From the NCBI GenBank assembly GCA_039185015.1, contig JBCDAU010000011.1, positions 62,001-126,000 of the forward strand: 64,000 nt of DNA, read 5' to 3'. Shown in pieces: positions 43,405 through 51,842 of this stretch. Position 1 is the first letter of the stretch. Each line of letters opens with the position of its first letter. The stretch comes from JBCBSZ01 sp039185015 (lineage in GTDB: Bacteria > Actinomycetota > Acidimicrobiia > Acidimicrobiales > Poriferisodalaceae). A model generated the notes under the pieces. That model was not told the origin of the DNA, did no database searches, and saw nothing but the letters and a program-made list of their open reading frames with translations. Made by a program: the position numbers and the translations under genes.

Positions 43405-44763
43405 ATGGGGCATCCGAAGCACATCAACACCGAGCTCAGCCCGATGGCGTGCCCGGTCGACCTCGACGACGTCGACCTCTTCGGCGACGGCGCGCAGGAG
43501 CACTGGTACTCCGCCTACGAGATCCTCCACGCCGAGGCGCCCGTGCTGCGCATCGAGGGAGGCGGCCACACACCCGGCAGTGACGCCTTCGTCCTGACCA
43601 AGCACGCCGACATCGCCCGGGTGGTGCGTGACCCCGCGCGCTTCACGAGCCTCACCCAGGCCCGGGTCACCGGCATCGCCGAGGAGGGCCTGACGGCCGA
43701 GGAGACCTACGAGTCGGTCCGCAACCTGATGACCGCCTCGATGGTGTCGCTCCGCCCGACGCAGGAGCTGTACATCCGTCACCGGCGCGAGCTGACCGAC
43801 CCGTGGGTCGGCACCGGCGCCCTCCGCCACCGGGAGATGATCGCCGGCCACGCCAACGCGCTCCTCGACGAGTGGATCGAGGACGGCGAGGTGGAGTTCA
43901 TCGGCCGCTTCGCCCGCCCGCTCCCCCAACGGGTCATGGCGACCATCCTCGGCTTCCCCCTCGAGGACATCCCGCTGCTCGCCGAGTGGGGCGACGCCGT
44001 CGTGACACCCTTCGTCCACGGCGACGGGCTCCGCCACACGCTGGAGCCCGAGCAGACCGAGGAGATGCTCGGCCGGCTCAGCGGCTTCCAGGACTACATC
44101 TACGAACACGTCGAGGCGAAGCGGGCCGACCCACAGGACGACATGGTCAGCTTCCTGTGTGACGTCCACTACGAGGCGCTCGACCGCAAGCTCACCGACA
44201 TCGAGATCGCCGGCATCGTGCACGCCATGATCATCGGCGGGCTGGAGACCACGCAGTACGCCCTGGAGGAACAGGCCCAGCTGCTCTGTGAGCACCCAGG
44301 CATGTTCGAGCAGCTGCGCACGGACCGGTCGAAGCTCCGCAACTTCTGTGAGGAGGGGATGCGCATGCGCTCGCCGACGCAGGGCCTCTCGACTCGGATG
44401 ACGAGCCAGGACGAGGTGTTCCAGGGCGTCGAGGTGCCCGCCGGATCGCTGCTCCACCTCCGGTTCGGAGCGGCCAACGTCGACCCCGAGGAGTTCGAGT
44501 GCCCGTTCGACCTCGACCTCGACCGGCAGGGCGTCACCCGCCACGTCACCTTCTCCACCGGACCCCGCGTCTGCCCCGGCGCCAACCTGTCCCGGATCGA
44601 GCAGCAGATCGCCTGGGGTGTGCTCCTCGACCGGCTCGACACGATCTCCTACGGCGAGGGCAACGACTGGCTGCACCAGCCGGGGATCATGCTCGGCACC
44701 CTCCGACTGCAGCTCGAGTTCGAGAAGTCCGACCAACCGCTCGCGCTCGGCACCGGGCGCTGA
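43405..44763 (+). CDS. Cytochrome P450
   Basis: 452 residues from the ATG at 43405, chosen over an in-frame GTG at 43372 because GAGGGGG lies 9 bases before it. I-helix HAMIIGGLETTQYALEE, ExxR-like FCEEGMRMRSPTQG, haem loop FSTGPRVCPGANLSR. The segment RSPTQGLSTRM resembles that of the P450 at 4052 (ASPNQGLFRTV), so the two belong to related subfamilies. The following LLM oxidoreductase starts 13 bases after its stop, so the two probably form an operon. Confidence 0.92.
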   Translation: MGHPKHINTELSPMACPVDLDDVDLFGDGAQEHWYSAYEILHAEAPVLRIEGGGHTPGSDAFVLTKHADIARVVRDPARFTSLTQARVTGIAEEGLTAEETYESVRNLMTASMVSLRPTQELYIRHRRELTDPWVGTGALRHREMIAGHANALLDEWIEDGEVEFIGRFARPLPQRVMATILGFPLEDIPLLAEWGDAVVTPFVHGDGLRHTLEPEQTEEMLGRLSGFQDYIYEHVEAKRADPQDDMVSFLCDVHYEALDRKLTDIEIAGIVHAMIIGGLETTQYALEEQAQLLCEHPGMFEQLRTDRSKLRNFCEEGMRMRSPTQGLSTRMTSQDEVFQGVEVPAGSLLHLRFGAANVDPEEFECPFDLDLDRQGVTRHVTFSTGPRVCPGANLSRIEQQIAWGVLLDRLDTISYGEGNDWLHQPGIMLGTLRLQLEFEKSDQPLALGTGR

Positions 44764-44776
44764 TCCCAGGAGACCC

Positions 44777-45808
44777 ATGCAGCTCGACGTGATGCTCGGC
44801 CCCGCCACTTGGAAGCACGCCGCCGATCTCGCCCGCACGCTGGAGGACGCCGGCGTCGCCGGCATGCTGTTCACCGAGACGAGCCAGACGCCGTGGATGA
44901 GCATCGCCTCCGCCGCCCCGGCGGCGCCGACGCTGGAGCTCTCGACCGGCATCGCGGTCGCGTTCCCCCGCAGCCCGATGATCTCGGCCGCCTACGCCTG
45001 GGAGCTGGCCGAGAACACCGGCGGTCGCTTCCGTCTCGGGCTCGGCAGCCAGGTGCGCGCGCACGTCGTGCGCCGATACGGCACCGACTTCGAGCCGCCC
45101 GGTCCCCGCCTCCGTGACTACGTGCTCGCGGTGAAGGCCTGCCTGCGGGCGTTCCAGGGCGAGGAGCGCCTCAGCCACGAGGGCCCGTACTACGAGCTCA
45201 GCCTCATGCCGCCGCAGTGGTCGCCGCGCCGCCACGAGTTCAGCGACGTGAAGGTCGACATCTCCGCGGTCGGCCCCTACATGACCCGCACGGCCGGCGA
45301 GGTGGCCGACGGGGTCCACGTCCATCCGCTCCACTCCATGCACTACATCGAGACCCGGCTCCTCCCCGCTGTCGCCGAGGGTGCCGGCACGGCGGGACGC
45401 GACCCCGACGAGGTCGACCTCATCATCCCGGTGTTCGCCGTGGGCGGTGACACCGAGGAGGAGCGGGCGCCGCTGGTCCGGCGCGCCAAAACCCAGATCG
45501 CCTTCTACGGATCGACACCGAACTATTCGTTCCAGTTCGACGACCTCGGCTTCGAGGGCCTCACCCCCAAGCTCGGTGAGCGCCTCAAGGCCGGCGATCC
45601 CGCGGGCATGGCCGACCTCATCACCGACGACATCCTCGATCACTTCGCCGTCGTCGCACCGTGGGACGAGCTGGCCGACCGCCTCGTCGAGCGTTACTCG
45701 GGCACCGCTGCCCGGCTGGTCAGCTACCTCGCGGAGGAGCAGATCGGTGAGAACGCCTCGACCGCCGGACGCTGGGGCGAGATCGCGAAGGCCGTCGCCG
45801 CCGCCTGA
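44777..45808 (+). CDS. LLM-class (luciferase-like) F420-dependent oxidoreductase
   Basis: 343 residues. The ATG at 44777 has AGGAG 6 bases upstream. LLM features: MLGPATWKHAADLARTLEDAG, ELSTGIAVAFPRSPM, NTGGRFRLGLGSQVRAHVVRRYG and the C-terminal VAPWDELADRLVERY. Actinobacterial members of this clade use coenzyme F420, so F420 use is likely but not proven by sequence. Probably co-transcribed with the P450 upstream. Confidence 0.92.
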   Translation: MQLDVMLGPATWKHAADLARTLEDAGVAGMLFTETSQTPWMSIASAAPAAPTLELSTGIAVAFPRSPMISAAYAWELAENTGGRFRLGLGSQVRAHVVRRYGTDFEPPGPRLRDYVLAVKACLRAFQGEERLSHEGPYYELSLMPPQWSPRRHEFSDVKVDISAVGPYMTRTAGEVADGVHVHPLHSMHYIETRLLPAVAEGAGTAGRDPDEVDLIIPVFAVGGDTEEERAPLVRRAKTQIAFYGSTPNYSFQFDDLGFEGLTPKLGERLKAGDPAGMADLITDDILDHFAVVAPWDELADRLVERYSGTAARLVSYLAEEQIGENASTAGRWGEIAKAVAAA

Positions 45809-45815
45809 CGGTCCC

Positions 45816-45862
45816 CAGGCGAGGCACAGCGACGCGGCCTCCACCCCGTCGCGCCTCGCCTG
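45816..45862 (+). repeat. 47-bp hairpin repeat, copy 1
   Basis: Outer arms CAGGCGAGGC and GCCTCGCCTG pair perfectly over 10 bp; inner arms GCGACG and CGTCGC pair over 6 bp around a 12-base loop CGGCCTCCACCC. It starts 8 bases after the LLM stop codon. A second copy follows at 45877. It may act as terminator between convergent genes and looks like a REP-type element. Confidence 0.75.
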
Positions 45863-45876
45863 TAAGAACGACGGCC

Positions 45877-45923
45877 CAGGCGAGGCACAGCGGCGCGGCC
45901 TCCACCCCGTCCTGCCTCGGCTG
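45877..45923 (+). repeat. 47-bp hairpin repeat, copy 2 (degenerate)
   Basis: Same length and same loop CGGCCTCCACCC as copy 1, start-to-start distance 61 bases. Outer arms pair with one mismatch; the inner arms GCGGCG and CGTCCT no longer pair. It ends exactly at the last base before the stop codon of the convergent decarboxylase gene. Confidence 0.75.
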
Positions 45924-47177
45924 CTACTCCAGGGTGGCGTAGTTGGTCGAGCGATCTGCGGCCTGGCGGCTGCCGACCGCCTCGACCGACTCGGCGAGGG
46001 CCACCAGGTAGTCCTGGATGACCCCGGTGTTGGAGTTCGACACCGTGGAGTGCAGCGAGTCGGGCGGCGTCTGACGGTCGTGGAACCAGCCGCGGGCGAG
46101 CAGCTCGTCGCCGACCGCGAACACATCGACCGGACGTTCGGCGTCCGGGTCGGTCGCCATGGCGACCAGGTGGAACTGCCCGTCGCCGAGCACCCGGACG
46201 CCGTCGATCTCGGCGATGCCCGCCCGCATCCGATCGGCGTTGGCGAGCACGACCTCGGTCAGCTCGCGGTAGCCGGCCAAGCCGAGGTGCTGCATCACGG
46301 CCCACGCGGCCGCCATCGGCAGGCCGGAGCGGGTGCCCTGGAGGTTGGGTGAGGCGTAGAAACCGCCGAGCCAGCCGTCGAACACGAAGGTCTGGTAGCG
46401 ACGCAGCTCTTTCGTGCGGTGCAGGATCACCGACACGCCCTTCGGCGCGTACCCGAGCTTGTGGATGTCGGCCGAGATCGTCGTCACCCCCTCCACCCGG
46501 AAGTCCCAGACCGGCACCTCGACACCGAGCATCTCGGCGAACGGCAGGACGAATCCGCCCATGCAGGCGTCGACGTGACAGCTCGCGCCGACCGACGTGG
46601 CCAGCGCAGCGATGGCCGGGATGTCGTCGACCACTCCCTGCGGGTACTGCGGTGCCGAGCCCACCACCAGCACCGTGGACTCGTCGACCAGCGCAGCCAT
46701 CGTCTCGACATCGGCGGTCCAGTCGGCGAGCACGGGGGCGACCCGGACCTCCAAGCCGAACAGATGAGCCCCCTTGTGGAAGGCGGCGTGGGCGCTCTCG
46801 GCCAGCACGACGTTCGGCGACCGCACGTCCCGTTCCGCTCGGCCCCGCTCCCGTGCGGCCTTGACCGCGCACAGGATCGACTCGGTCCCGCCGCTGGTCA
46901 AGAAGCCCGACGCGGTGTCCGGTCCGTGCAACAGCGACGCGGTCCAGCCCGCCACCTCGGACTGGATCTGGCCCAGCGACGGAAAGGCCTTGGTGTTGAG
47001 CGCGTTCTCGTGGAGGTACAGCTCGGCGGCACGGTGGGCGACCTCCTGCACGCCGGGACCACCGTCGTAGACCATCCCGAACGTGCGCCCGTCCTCCCAG
47101 CGCAGGTCGGCCTCGCGCTTGGCGGCGAGCTCGGCGATGACGTCGTCGACGGGACGACCCTGTTCGGACAGCGACAT
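45924..47177 (-). CDS. PLP-dependent decarboxylase/aldolase, sphingosine-1-phosphate lyase-like
   Basis: 417 residues. PLP enzyme of the group II decarboxylase fold: GFLTSGGTESILCAVKAAR, ESAHAAFHKGAHLFG (ring-stacking His), HVDACMGGFVLPFAE (Asp) and SADIHKLGYAPKGVSVILHR (PLP Lys). The DIHKLGYAPKG block is closest to sphinganine-1-phosphate lyase-like enzymes and unlike glutamate decarboxylases. Members cleave phosphorylated long-chain bases or decarboxylate amino acids; the substrate is open. The promoter region contains a palindrome at 47265-47278. Confidence 0.88.
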   Translation of the reverse strand: MSLSEQGRPVDDVIAELAAKREADLRWEDGRTFGMVYDGGPGVQEVAHRAAELYLHENALNTKAFPSLGQIQSEVAGWTASLLHGPDTASGFLTSGGTESILCAVKAARERGRAERDVRSPNVVLAESAHAAFHKGAHLFGLEVRVAPVLADWTADVETMAALVDESTVLVVGSAPQYPQGVVDDIPAIAALATSVGASCHVDACMGGFVLPFAEMLGVEVPVWDFRVEGVTTISADIHKLGYAPKGVSVILHRTKELRRYQTFVFDGWLGGFYASPNLQGTRSGLPMAAAWAVMQHLGLAGYRELTEVVLANADRMRAGIAEIDGVRVLGDGQFHLVAMATDPDAERPVDVFAVGDELLARGWFHDRQTPPDSLHSTVSNSNTGVIQDYLVALAESVEAVGSRQAADRSTNYATLE

Positions 47178-47264
47178 GAAGCGAGTCTGTCCGCCGCCGA
47201 CAGGTTCCTCAACCGCCGTGGGGTCACCTCACGGTCAGTCCACCGGCCAAACTGGTACTCCACC

Positions 47265-47278
47265 TGACCGCACGGTCA
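47265..47278. promoter_or_regulatory. Palindrome TGACCG-CA-CGGTCA, orphan operator candidate
   Basis: Perfect 6-bp inverted repeat in the 135-base divergent region between the decarboxylase and the hydrolase/WS-DGAT operon. The half CACGGTCA occurs twice in direct orientation (about 47230 and 47271). Type and spacing fit a TetR-family dimer site, but no regulator gene is adjacent. Confidence 0.5.
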
Positions 47279-47312
47279 AGATGCTGGTGTCGCGGAGGAG
47301 CCCGCATCCGTC

Positions 47313-48065
47313 ATGCCCAAACCCGCCCCACTGGTCTACGAGCTCTCGGCCATGCCCGAGCTCGGTGCGTTCTTCGCCAGCTCGCCCTGGCTCGCCGGCG
47401 CGCCCCGCGGAAACGGCAACCGTGTCCTCGTCATCCCGGGCTTCACGGCCGGTGACATCACGACGGCACCGTTGCGGACGGCATTGCGCGTCCTCGGGAA
47501 CCGCCCGTCCGGCTGGGGCCTCGGGGCGAACATCGGGCCCGACGACAACACGGTTCGTCTGCTGCAGCGTCGGGTCGATGAGCTCGTCCGCCGCAACCGC
47601 GGTCCGATCGACATCGTGGGCTGGAGCCTCGGGGGCATCATCGGCCGCCTGATCTCGGTCTACCGGCCCGACGACGTCCGCCAGGTCATCTCGATGGGGA
47701 GCCCCATCCGGGTCGAGGATCCCCACGCCAACCTCAGCGACGCGGTCCGGATCGTCGCCCAGATGGCCGGGCTCCAGCGGGGTCGGCGATCCCATGACCT
47801 GACGTCGGTCCCGGTGCCGTCGACGGCGATCTTCTCCCGGCAGGACGGCATCGTCGCCCCGTCCGCGTGCCAGCAGCCCGAGGGGCCGACGGCCGAGAAC
47901 ATCGAGGTCAGGGGCTCGCACACCGGCCTCGCCCACAACCCGTCGGTCGTCTGGGCCGTCGCCGACCGTCTCGCCTGGAACGGGCGGGACGAGTGGCAAC
48001 CGTTCGTCCCGCCGGGCTGCGCCCGCCGGTTCTACCCGGGCCACGCCGACGCCGAGGCGAGCTGA
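47313..48065 (+). CDS. Alpha/beta hydrolase (lipase/acyltransferase-like)
   Basis: 250 residues. Oxyanion-hole region VLVIPGFTAGDITTAP, nucleophile elbow DIVGWSLGGIIGRLIS, acid region AIFSRQDGIVAP and His in RGSHTGLAHNPSV. Similarity is to the PGAP1/lipase class that handles lipids. The TGA overlaps the ATG of the next gene (TGATG), so it is translated together with a WS/DGAT-like protein, which suggests neutral-lipid or polyketide ester handling. Confidence 0.87.
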   Translation: MPKPAPLVYELSAMPELGAFFASSPWLAGAPRGNGNRVLVIPGFTAGDITTAPLRTALRVLGNRPSGWGLGANIGPDDNTVRLLQRRVDELVRRNRGPIDIVGWSLGGIIGRLISVYRPDDVRQVISMGSPIRVEDPHANLSDAVRIVAQMAGLQRGRRSHDLTSVPVPSTAIFSRQDGIVAPSACQQPEGPTAENIEVRGSHTGLAHNPSVVWAVADRLAWNGRDEWQPFVPPGCARRFYPGHADAEAS

Positions 48066-49513
48066 TGCCACCGTCCAGCCGCCAGCTCGAGAGCAGCGAG
48101 TCACGGCTGCTCGCCGTCGAGACGCCCACCGCCCTCGGCCACACGTCGAGCCTGGCCATCCTCGACGCCGCCGCTGCCGACCACCCGATCGATGGTCGCC
48201 TGCTCACCGCCGAGGTCGAGGCCCGCCTCGATGAGCTGCCCGTCCTCCGGCAGTGCCTCATGGACGTCCCGCTCGGTCTCGATCGGCCGTGGTGGCGCGA
48301 CGATCCCGGCTTCGACCTCAACTACCACCTGCGCTACATCGCCGTCCCCGACCCGGACGACGCCTCCTCGCTCGCCCAGCTCGTCGCCCGCATCCACGAT
48401 CGCCCGCTCGATCGCCGTCGGCCGCTGTGGGAGCTCTACCTGATCTCCGGGCTGTCCGGCGGCCGGGTCGCGCTGCTGTCCAAGGTCCACCTCGCCGCCC
48501 TCGGCAGCGCGCAGGGCAACGAGATCGCCGCCGGGCTGATCGGCTCGTCGCCCGAGCTTCGCGGCGACCCCGATGAGGACTCGGGCTGGCGTCCCGGACC
48601 CGGGCCGACCACCGTCCAGCTGGTGTGCTCGGGCTGGCGCAACGCGATGCTCGACCCGTTCCGGGTCGCCCAGGCCATCCCGTCACGCCTCACGAACGTT
48701 CCCGGACTCCGGGCGCTGGTGAACCCGGCGCTGGCGCTGCTGAACCAGCGGACGGAGCGGTCGATCGTCCTGCCCGACGAGGAGACGATCACCCCGCGCA
48801 CCTCGTTCAACCACCGGGTCGGCGCCCACCGCCGCTGGGCGAAGGTGTCGCTCGACTTCGAGCGAATCGCCGCCGTCCGTCGGAGCGCGTCGGTGTCCAC
48901 GGTCGACGTGCTCGCCGCGCTGTACGCCGGCGCCCTGCGCTGGTGGCTGCTCGAGCACGATGAGCTGCCCCGTGAGTCGCTGAAGGCGCTCGTGCCGCTC
49001 TCGGTCACCGACCCGGACGCCATCGACGGCATCGCCGGTGCGGTCATCCACCTCCAGACCCATCGCCGCAAGCCCGACGAGCGCCTGGCCGCCATCCATG
49101 CCGACATCGGTTCGGTCGTCGAGCGACACGGCGGACTGCCGGCAGCCGAGATCCAGGGCATCGGCGGCGGCACGCCGATCCTCGGCATGATCGCCTCACG
49201 GCTGCTCGAGCGCAGCCCGCTCGCCGACCGCCTCCTCCCGCCGTTCAACACGGTCATCACCTCGGTGCCCGGTCCGAAGCAGCAGCAGTACGCCCTCGGT
49301 GCGCCGGTCGCGGAGGTGTACCCGGTGCTCGGCGTCGTCGACGGCATCGGCCTGCACTTCGGCGCGATGTCGGTCGGAGACCGCCTGTGCCTCAGCCTCG
49401 TCGCCGACCGCGACCTGGTCCCCGACCTCGACGCCCTCGCCGCACGCCTCCCGGAGGAGCTGACGATCCTCGAGCGGACGGTCGCGGCCGCCGCCGAGGA
49501 CGCGACCGCCTAG
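48065..49513 (+). CDS. WS/DGAT-family protein with lost catalytic HHxxxDG motif
   Basis: 482 residues, full length for bacterial wax ester synthase/diacylglycerol acyltransferases. The DEL-P region (DELPVLRQCLMDVPLG), RPLWELYLISGL, the NxxxG-like PFNTVITSVPGP and the C-terminal DGIGLHFGAMSVGDRLCLSLVADRD are present. The active-site motif that should read HHxxxDG is HLAALGS at 142-148, so the catalytic second His is Leu143, Asp is Gly147 and Gly is Ser148. It is thus unlikely to be a working acyltransferase of the classical type. It is coupled by TGATG to the upstream hydrolase and shares its stop region (CTAG) with the convergent acyl-CoA dehydrogenase. Confidence 0.85.
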   Translation: MPPSSRQLESSESRLLAVETPTALGHTSSLAILDAAAADHPIDGRLLTAEVEARLDELPVLRQCLMDVPLGLDRPWWRDDPGFDLNYHLRYIAVPDPDDASSLAQLVARIHDRPLDRRRPLWELYLISGLSGGRVALLSKVHLAALGSAQGNEIAAGLIGSSPELRGDPDEDSGWRPGPGPTTVQLVCSGWRNAMLDPFRVAQAIPSRLTNVPGLRALVNPALALLNQRTERSIVLPDEETITPRTSFNHRVGAHRRWAKVSLDFERIAAVRRSASVSTVDVLAALYAGALRWWLLEHDELPRESLKALVPLSVTDPDAIDGIAGAVIHLQTHRRKPDERLAAIHADIGSVVERHGGLPAAEIQGIGGGTPILGMIASRLLERSPLADRLLPPFNTVITSVPGPKQQQYALGAPVAEVYPVLGVVDGIGLHFGAMSVGDRLCLSLVADRDLVPDLDALAARLPEELTILERTVAAAAEDATA

Positions 49514-50724
49514 TCCCGCCGGGTCTTGGTCTCGGCCCAGCTCAGGCCCCGCTCGACATCGGGCTCACGGGGCAGGCCCAGGACGTGCTCGGCGACGATG
49601 TTGCGTTGCACGGCGAAGGTGCCGCCGCCGATCGTGAGCGCCGGCGAGAACAGGTAGCCGTAGTGCCAGATGGGATCGACCTCGTCGACGGCACCGGTGT
49701 CGTTCACCTCGGTCGGTCCGGCCTGCGCTCCCTCGTCGAGCGAGCCCGACGGGCCGGACCCGGAGAGCATCCCGGCGGCACCCTGGAGGTCCTTGGCGAG
49801 GGTCATCACGTGCTGGCCGTGCTCGTCACCCAGGATCTTCTGCCCCGACGCCTCGGCGCCGGGTGTGCGGCCCTGGAGCGTCGCAGAGAGGCTGCGGAGC
49901 CTGCTGAGGCGGAGCACCTCGGCGTCAGCGTGCAGCGCCGCCGCGCGGTCGCGGTCGACGATGTCATCGATCGGCCCGTGGAGCGAGAACAGGTCGCCCG
50001 CAGACGGGCCGGTGCCCCACAGGGAGCCGCCCGACGAGAGCGAGACGCGCTCGTTGGCCAGGGTGACCTTGGCGAGGCGCCAACCGTCGCCCTCCTCGCC
50101 GACGAGGAGATCGGCGGGGATCCGGACGTCGTCGAAGAAGACCTGGTTGAACGAGTGGGCCGTGGTCATGTCGACGATCGGCGTCATCGTGATGCCGGGA
50201 AGGTCCATCGGGCAGATGAAGTACGAGATGCCCTTGTGCTTCGACACGTCGGGGTCGGTCCGGGCGATGAGGATCCCGAACTTCGAGTGGTGGGCACCGC
50301 TCGACCAGATCTTCGAGCCATTGACGACGTACTCGTCACCGTCGCGCTCGGCCCGGGTGGCGAGGCTCGCGAGGTCCGAGCCCGAGTCGGGCTCGCTGAA
50401 GAGCTGGCACCACACCTCCTCACCGCTGAAGATCGGCGGGAGGTACCGCTGCTTCTGGGCGTCGGTGCCGGCGAGGTAGATCGTCGGTGCGGCCCAGCCG
50501 ATGCCGATGGCGTTGCTCGGCCGCTTCACCCCGGCCTTGGTGAGCTCGTCGTCGATGATCAGCTGATGCAGCGGATCGGCATCGACGCCAAAGGGGGCCG
50601 GCCAGTGCGGCACGACGTAGCCGGCCTCGGCGAGCACCTGGGGCGAGGGGTCGGGGTGGGCGTCGAGCCACTCCCGCATCGCCAGACGGCGGGGATCGTC
50701 GTCCCCCGGCAGCTCGAACTCCAT
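49510..50724 (-). CDS. Acyl-CoA dehydrogenase
   Basis: 404 residues. FSEPDSGSDLASLATRAER, EYVVNGSKIWSSGAHHSKFG and the C-terminal LTIGGGTFAVQRNIVAEHVLGLPREP are typical. The N-terminal segment WPAPFGVDADPLHQLIIDDEL and its length match the FadE17/26-type branch found in actinobacterial sterol and lipid catabolism. Start ATG at 50724 with GAGG 5 bases upstream. Its TAG stop lies in the palindrome CTAG shared with the opposite gene. Confidence 0.92.
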   Translation of the reverse strand: MEFELPGDDDPRRLAMREWLDAHPDPSPQVLAEAGYVVPHWPAPFGVDADPLHQLIIDDELTKAGVKRPSNAIGIGWAAPTIYLAGTDAQKQRYLPPIFSGEEVWCQLFSEPDSGSDLASLATRAERDGDEYVVNGSKIWSSGAHHSKFGILIARTDPDVSKHKGISYFICPMDLPGITMTPIVDMTTAHSFNQVFFDDVRIPADLLVGEEGDGWRLAKVTLANERVSLSSGGSLWGTGPSAGDLFSLHGPIDDIVDRDRAAALHADAEVLRLSRLRSLSATLQGRTPGAEASGQKILGDEHGQHVMTLAKDLQGAAGMLSGSGPSGSLDEGAQAGPTEVNDTGAVDEVDPIWHYGYLFSPALTIGGGTFAVQRNIVAEHVLGLPREPDVERGLSWAETKTRRD

Positions 50725-50804
50725 CGCGCCTCATCCCCTCGCTCGACGTCGTTCGCCATCCTGCCCGACATCGACGGCCGGGGTCAGGTCCGGAGCGGAC
50801 CGGT

Positions 50805-51815
50805 TCAGCGGATGAGGAGGACGCCGGCCAGCGACACGCCGGCCACGACGACCCACGACATGACGCCGAGCACCAGCGGCTTCGAGCCGAGCTTGCGCAT
50901 CCGGTCGAGGCGCACCCCGGTGCCCAGTCCGACCATGGCAGCCGCCAGCAGGATGCCGTCGACGTCCTTGGCGAACGACAGCGCATCGGCGGACAGGACG
51001 TCGGCGGTCCGGACGGCGATGGCGGCGAGGAAGCCGGCGACGAACAACGGGAGCAGCGGCGGGCGGCTGCCCTCTTCCGTGAGGCGGGAGCGGCGGCGCC
51101 AGCTCACGTAGGCGACCATCGGTGCGAGGAGCACGACGCGCGTCAGCTTGACGACGATCGCTGCGGCGACGGCCGTGGCGCTGGCAGTCGAGGCGGCTGC
51201 GACGACCTGAGCGACGTCGTGGGTGCTGGCGCCGACCCACGAGCCGAAGTCGTTGTCGTCGAGATCGAGCAGCGCCCCGATCCAGGGCAGGGTGATGATC
51301 GACAGGGTGCCGAACACGGTGACCAGCCCGATGGCCGCAGCGGTCTCCTCCTCGTCGGCGTCGGTCATGCTCTCCATGGCGGCGATCGCAGACGCGCCGC
51401 AGATCGAGTAGCCGGTGGCGACGAGCAACGACATGTCCTCGCTCAGCCCGATGCGACGACCGAGCCACTGGGTGCCGACGAAGGTGGCGAGGACCGTGCC
51501 GGCCACGACGGCGAGGGCGGGGCCGCCGAGCTCGGTGACGTCGTCGAGGCTGAGCCGCAGGCCGAGCAGCACCACGCCGATGCGCAGCAGCTTCTTGGCC
51601 GCGAACTTCAGGCCCGGTTCGAGCCGGGGGTCGATGCCGACGGTGTTGGCGAGCAGCGCCCCGAGGAACACGGCGGCCACCAACGCCGAGACCGTCGAGG
51701 CGACCTCGTTGATGCCCCGGGCGATCACGACGAAGACGGCGACGAGGACCAGGCCGGGCACCAGCGGGCGCGCATAGGCGGCGACGCGAGCGGTCGTGGA
51801 GGTCGTGGCCGTCAT
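50805..51815 (-). CDS. YeiH/YadS-type membrane protein (UPF0324, putative sulfate exporter family)
   Basis: 336 residues with about ten hydrophobic segments. Family-specific blocks: LRIGVVLLGLRLSLDDV, TGYSICGASAIAAMESM, WVGASTHDVAQVVAA and VDGILLAAAMVGLGTGVRLDRM. The function of the family is not established; it is often listed as a putative sulfate exporter. Start ATG at 51815. It sits between two acyl-CoA dehydrogenase genes on the same strand. Confidence 0.92.
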   Translation of the reverse strand: MTATTSTTARVAAYARPLVPGLVLVAVFVVIARGINEVASTVSALVAAVFLGALLANTVGIDPRLEPGLKFAAKKLLRIGVVLLGLRLSLDDVTELGGPALAVVAGTVLATFVGTQWLGRRIGLSEDMSLLVATGYSICGASAIAAMESMTDADEEETAAAIGLVTVFGTLSIITLPWIGALLDLDDNDFGSWVGASTHDVAQVVAAASTASATAVAAAIVVKLTRVVLLAPMVAYVSWRRRSRLTEEGSRPPLLPLFVAGFLAAIAVRTADVLSADALSFAKDVDGILLAAAMVGLGTGVRLDRMRKLGSKPLVLGVMSWVVVAGVSLAGVLLIR

Positions 51816-51842
51816 TTGTACGGACCTTACCGCTCGGCGAGC

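Noticed and set aside
45816..45923. Start of a CRISPR array
   Set aside because: Only two copies, with a 14-base gap and internal hairpin symmetry; no cas genes nearby.
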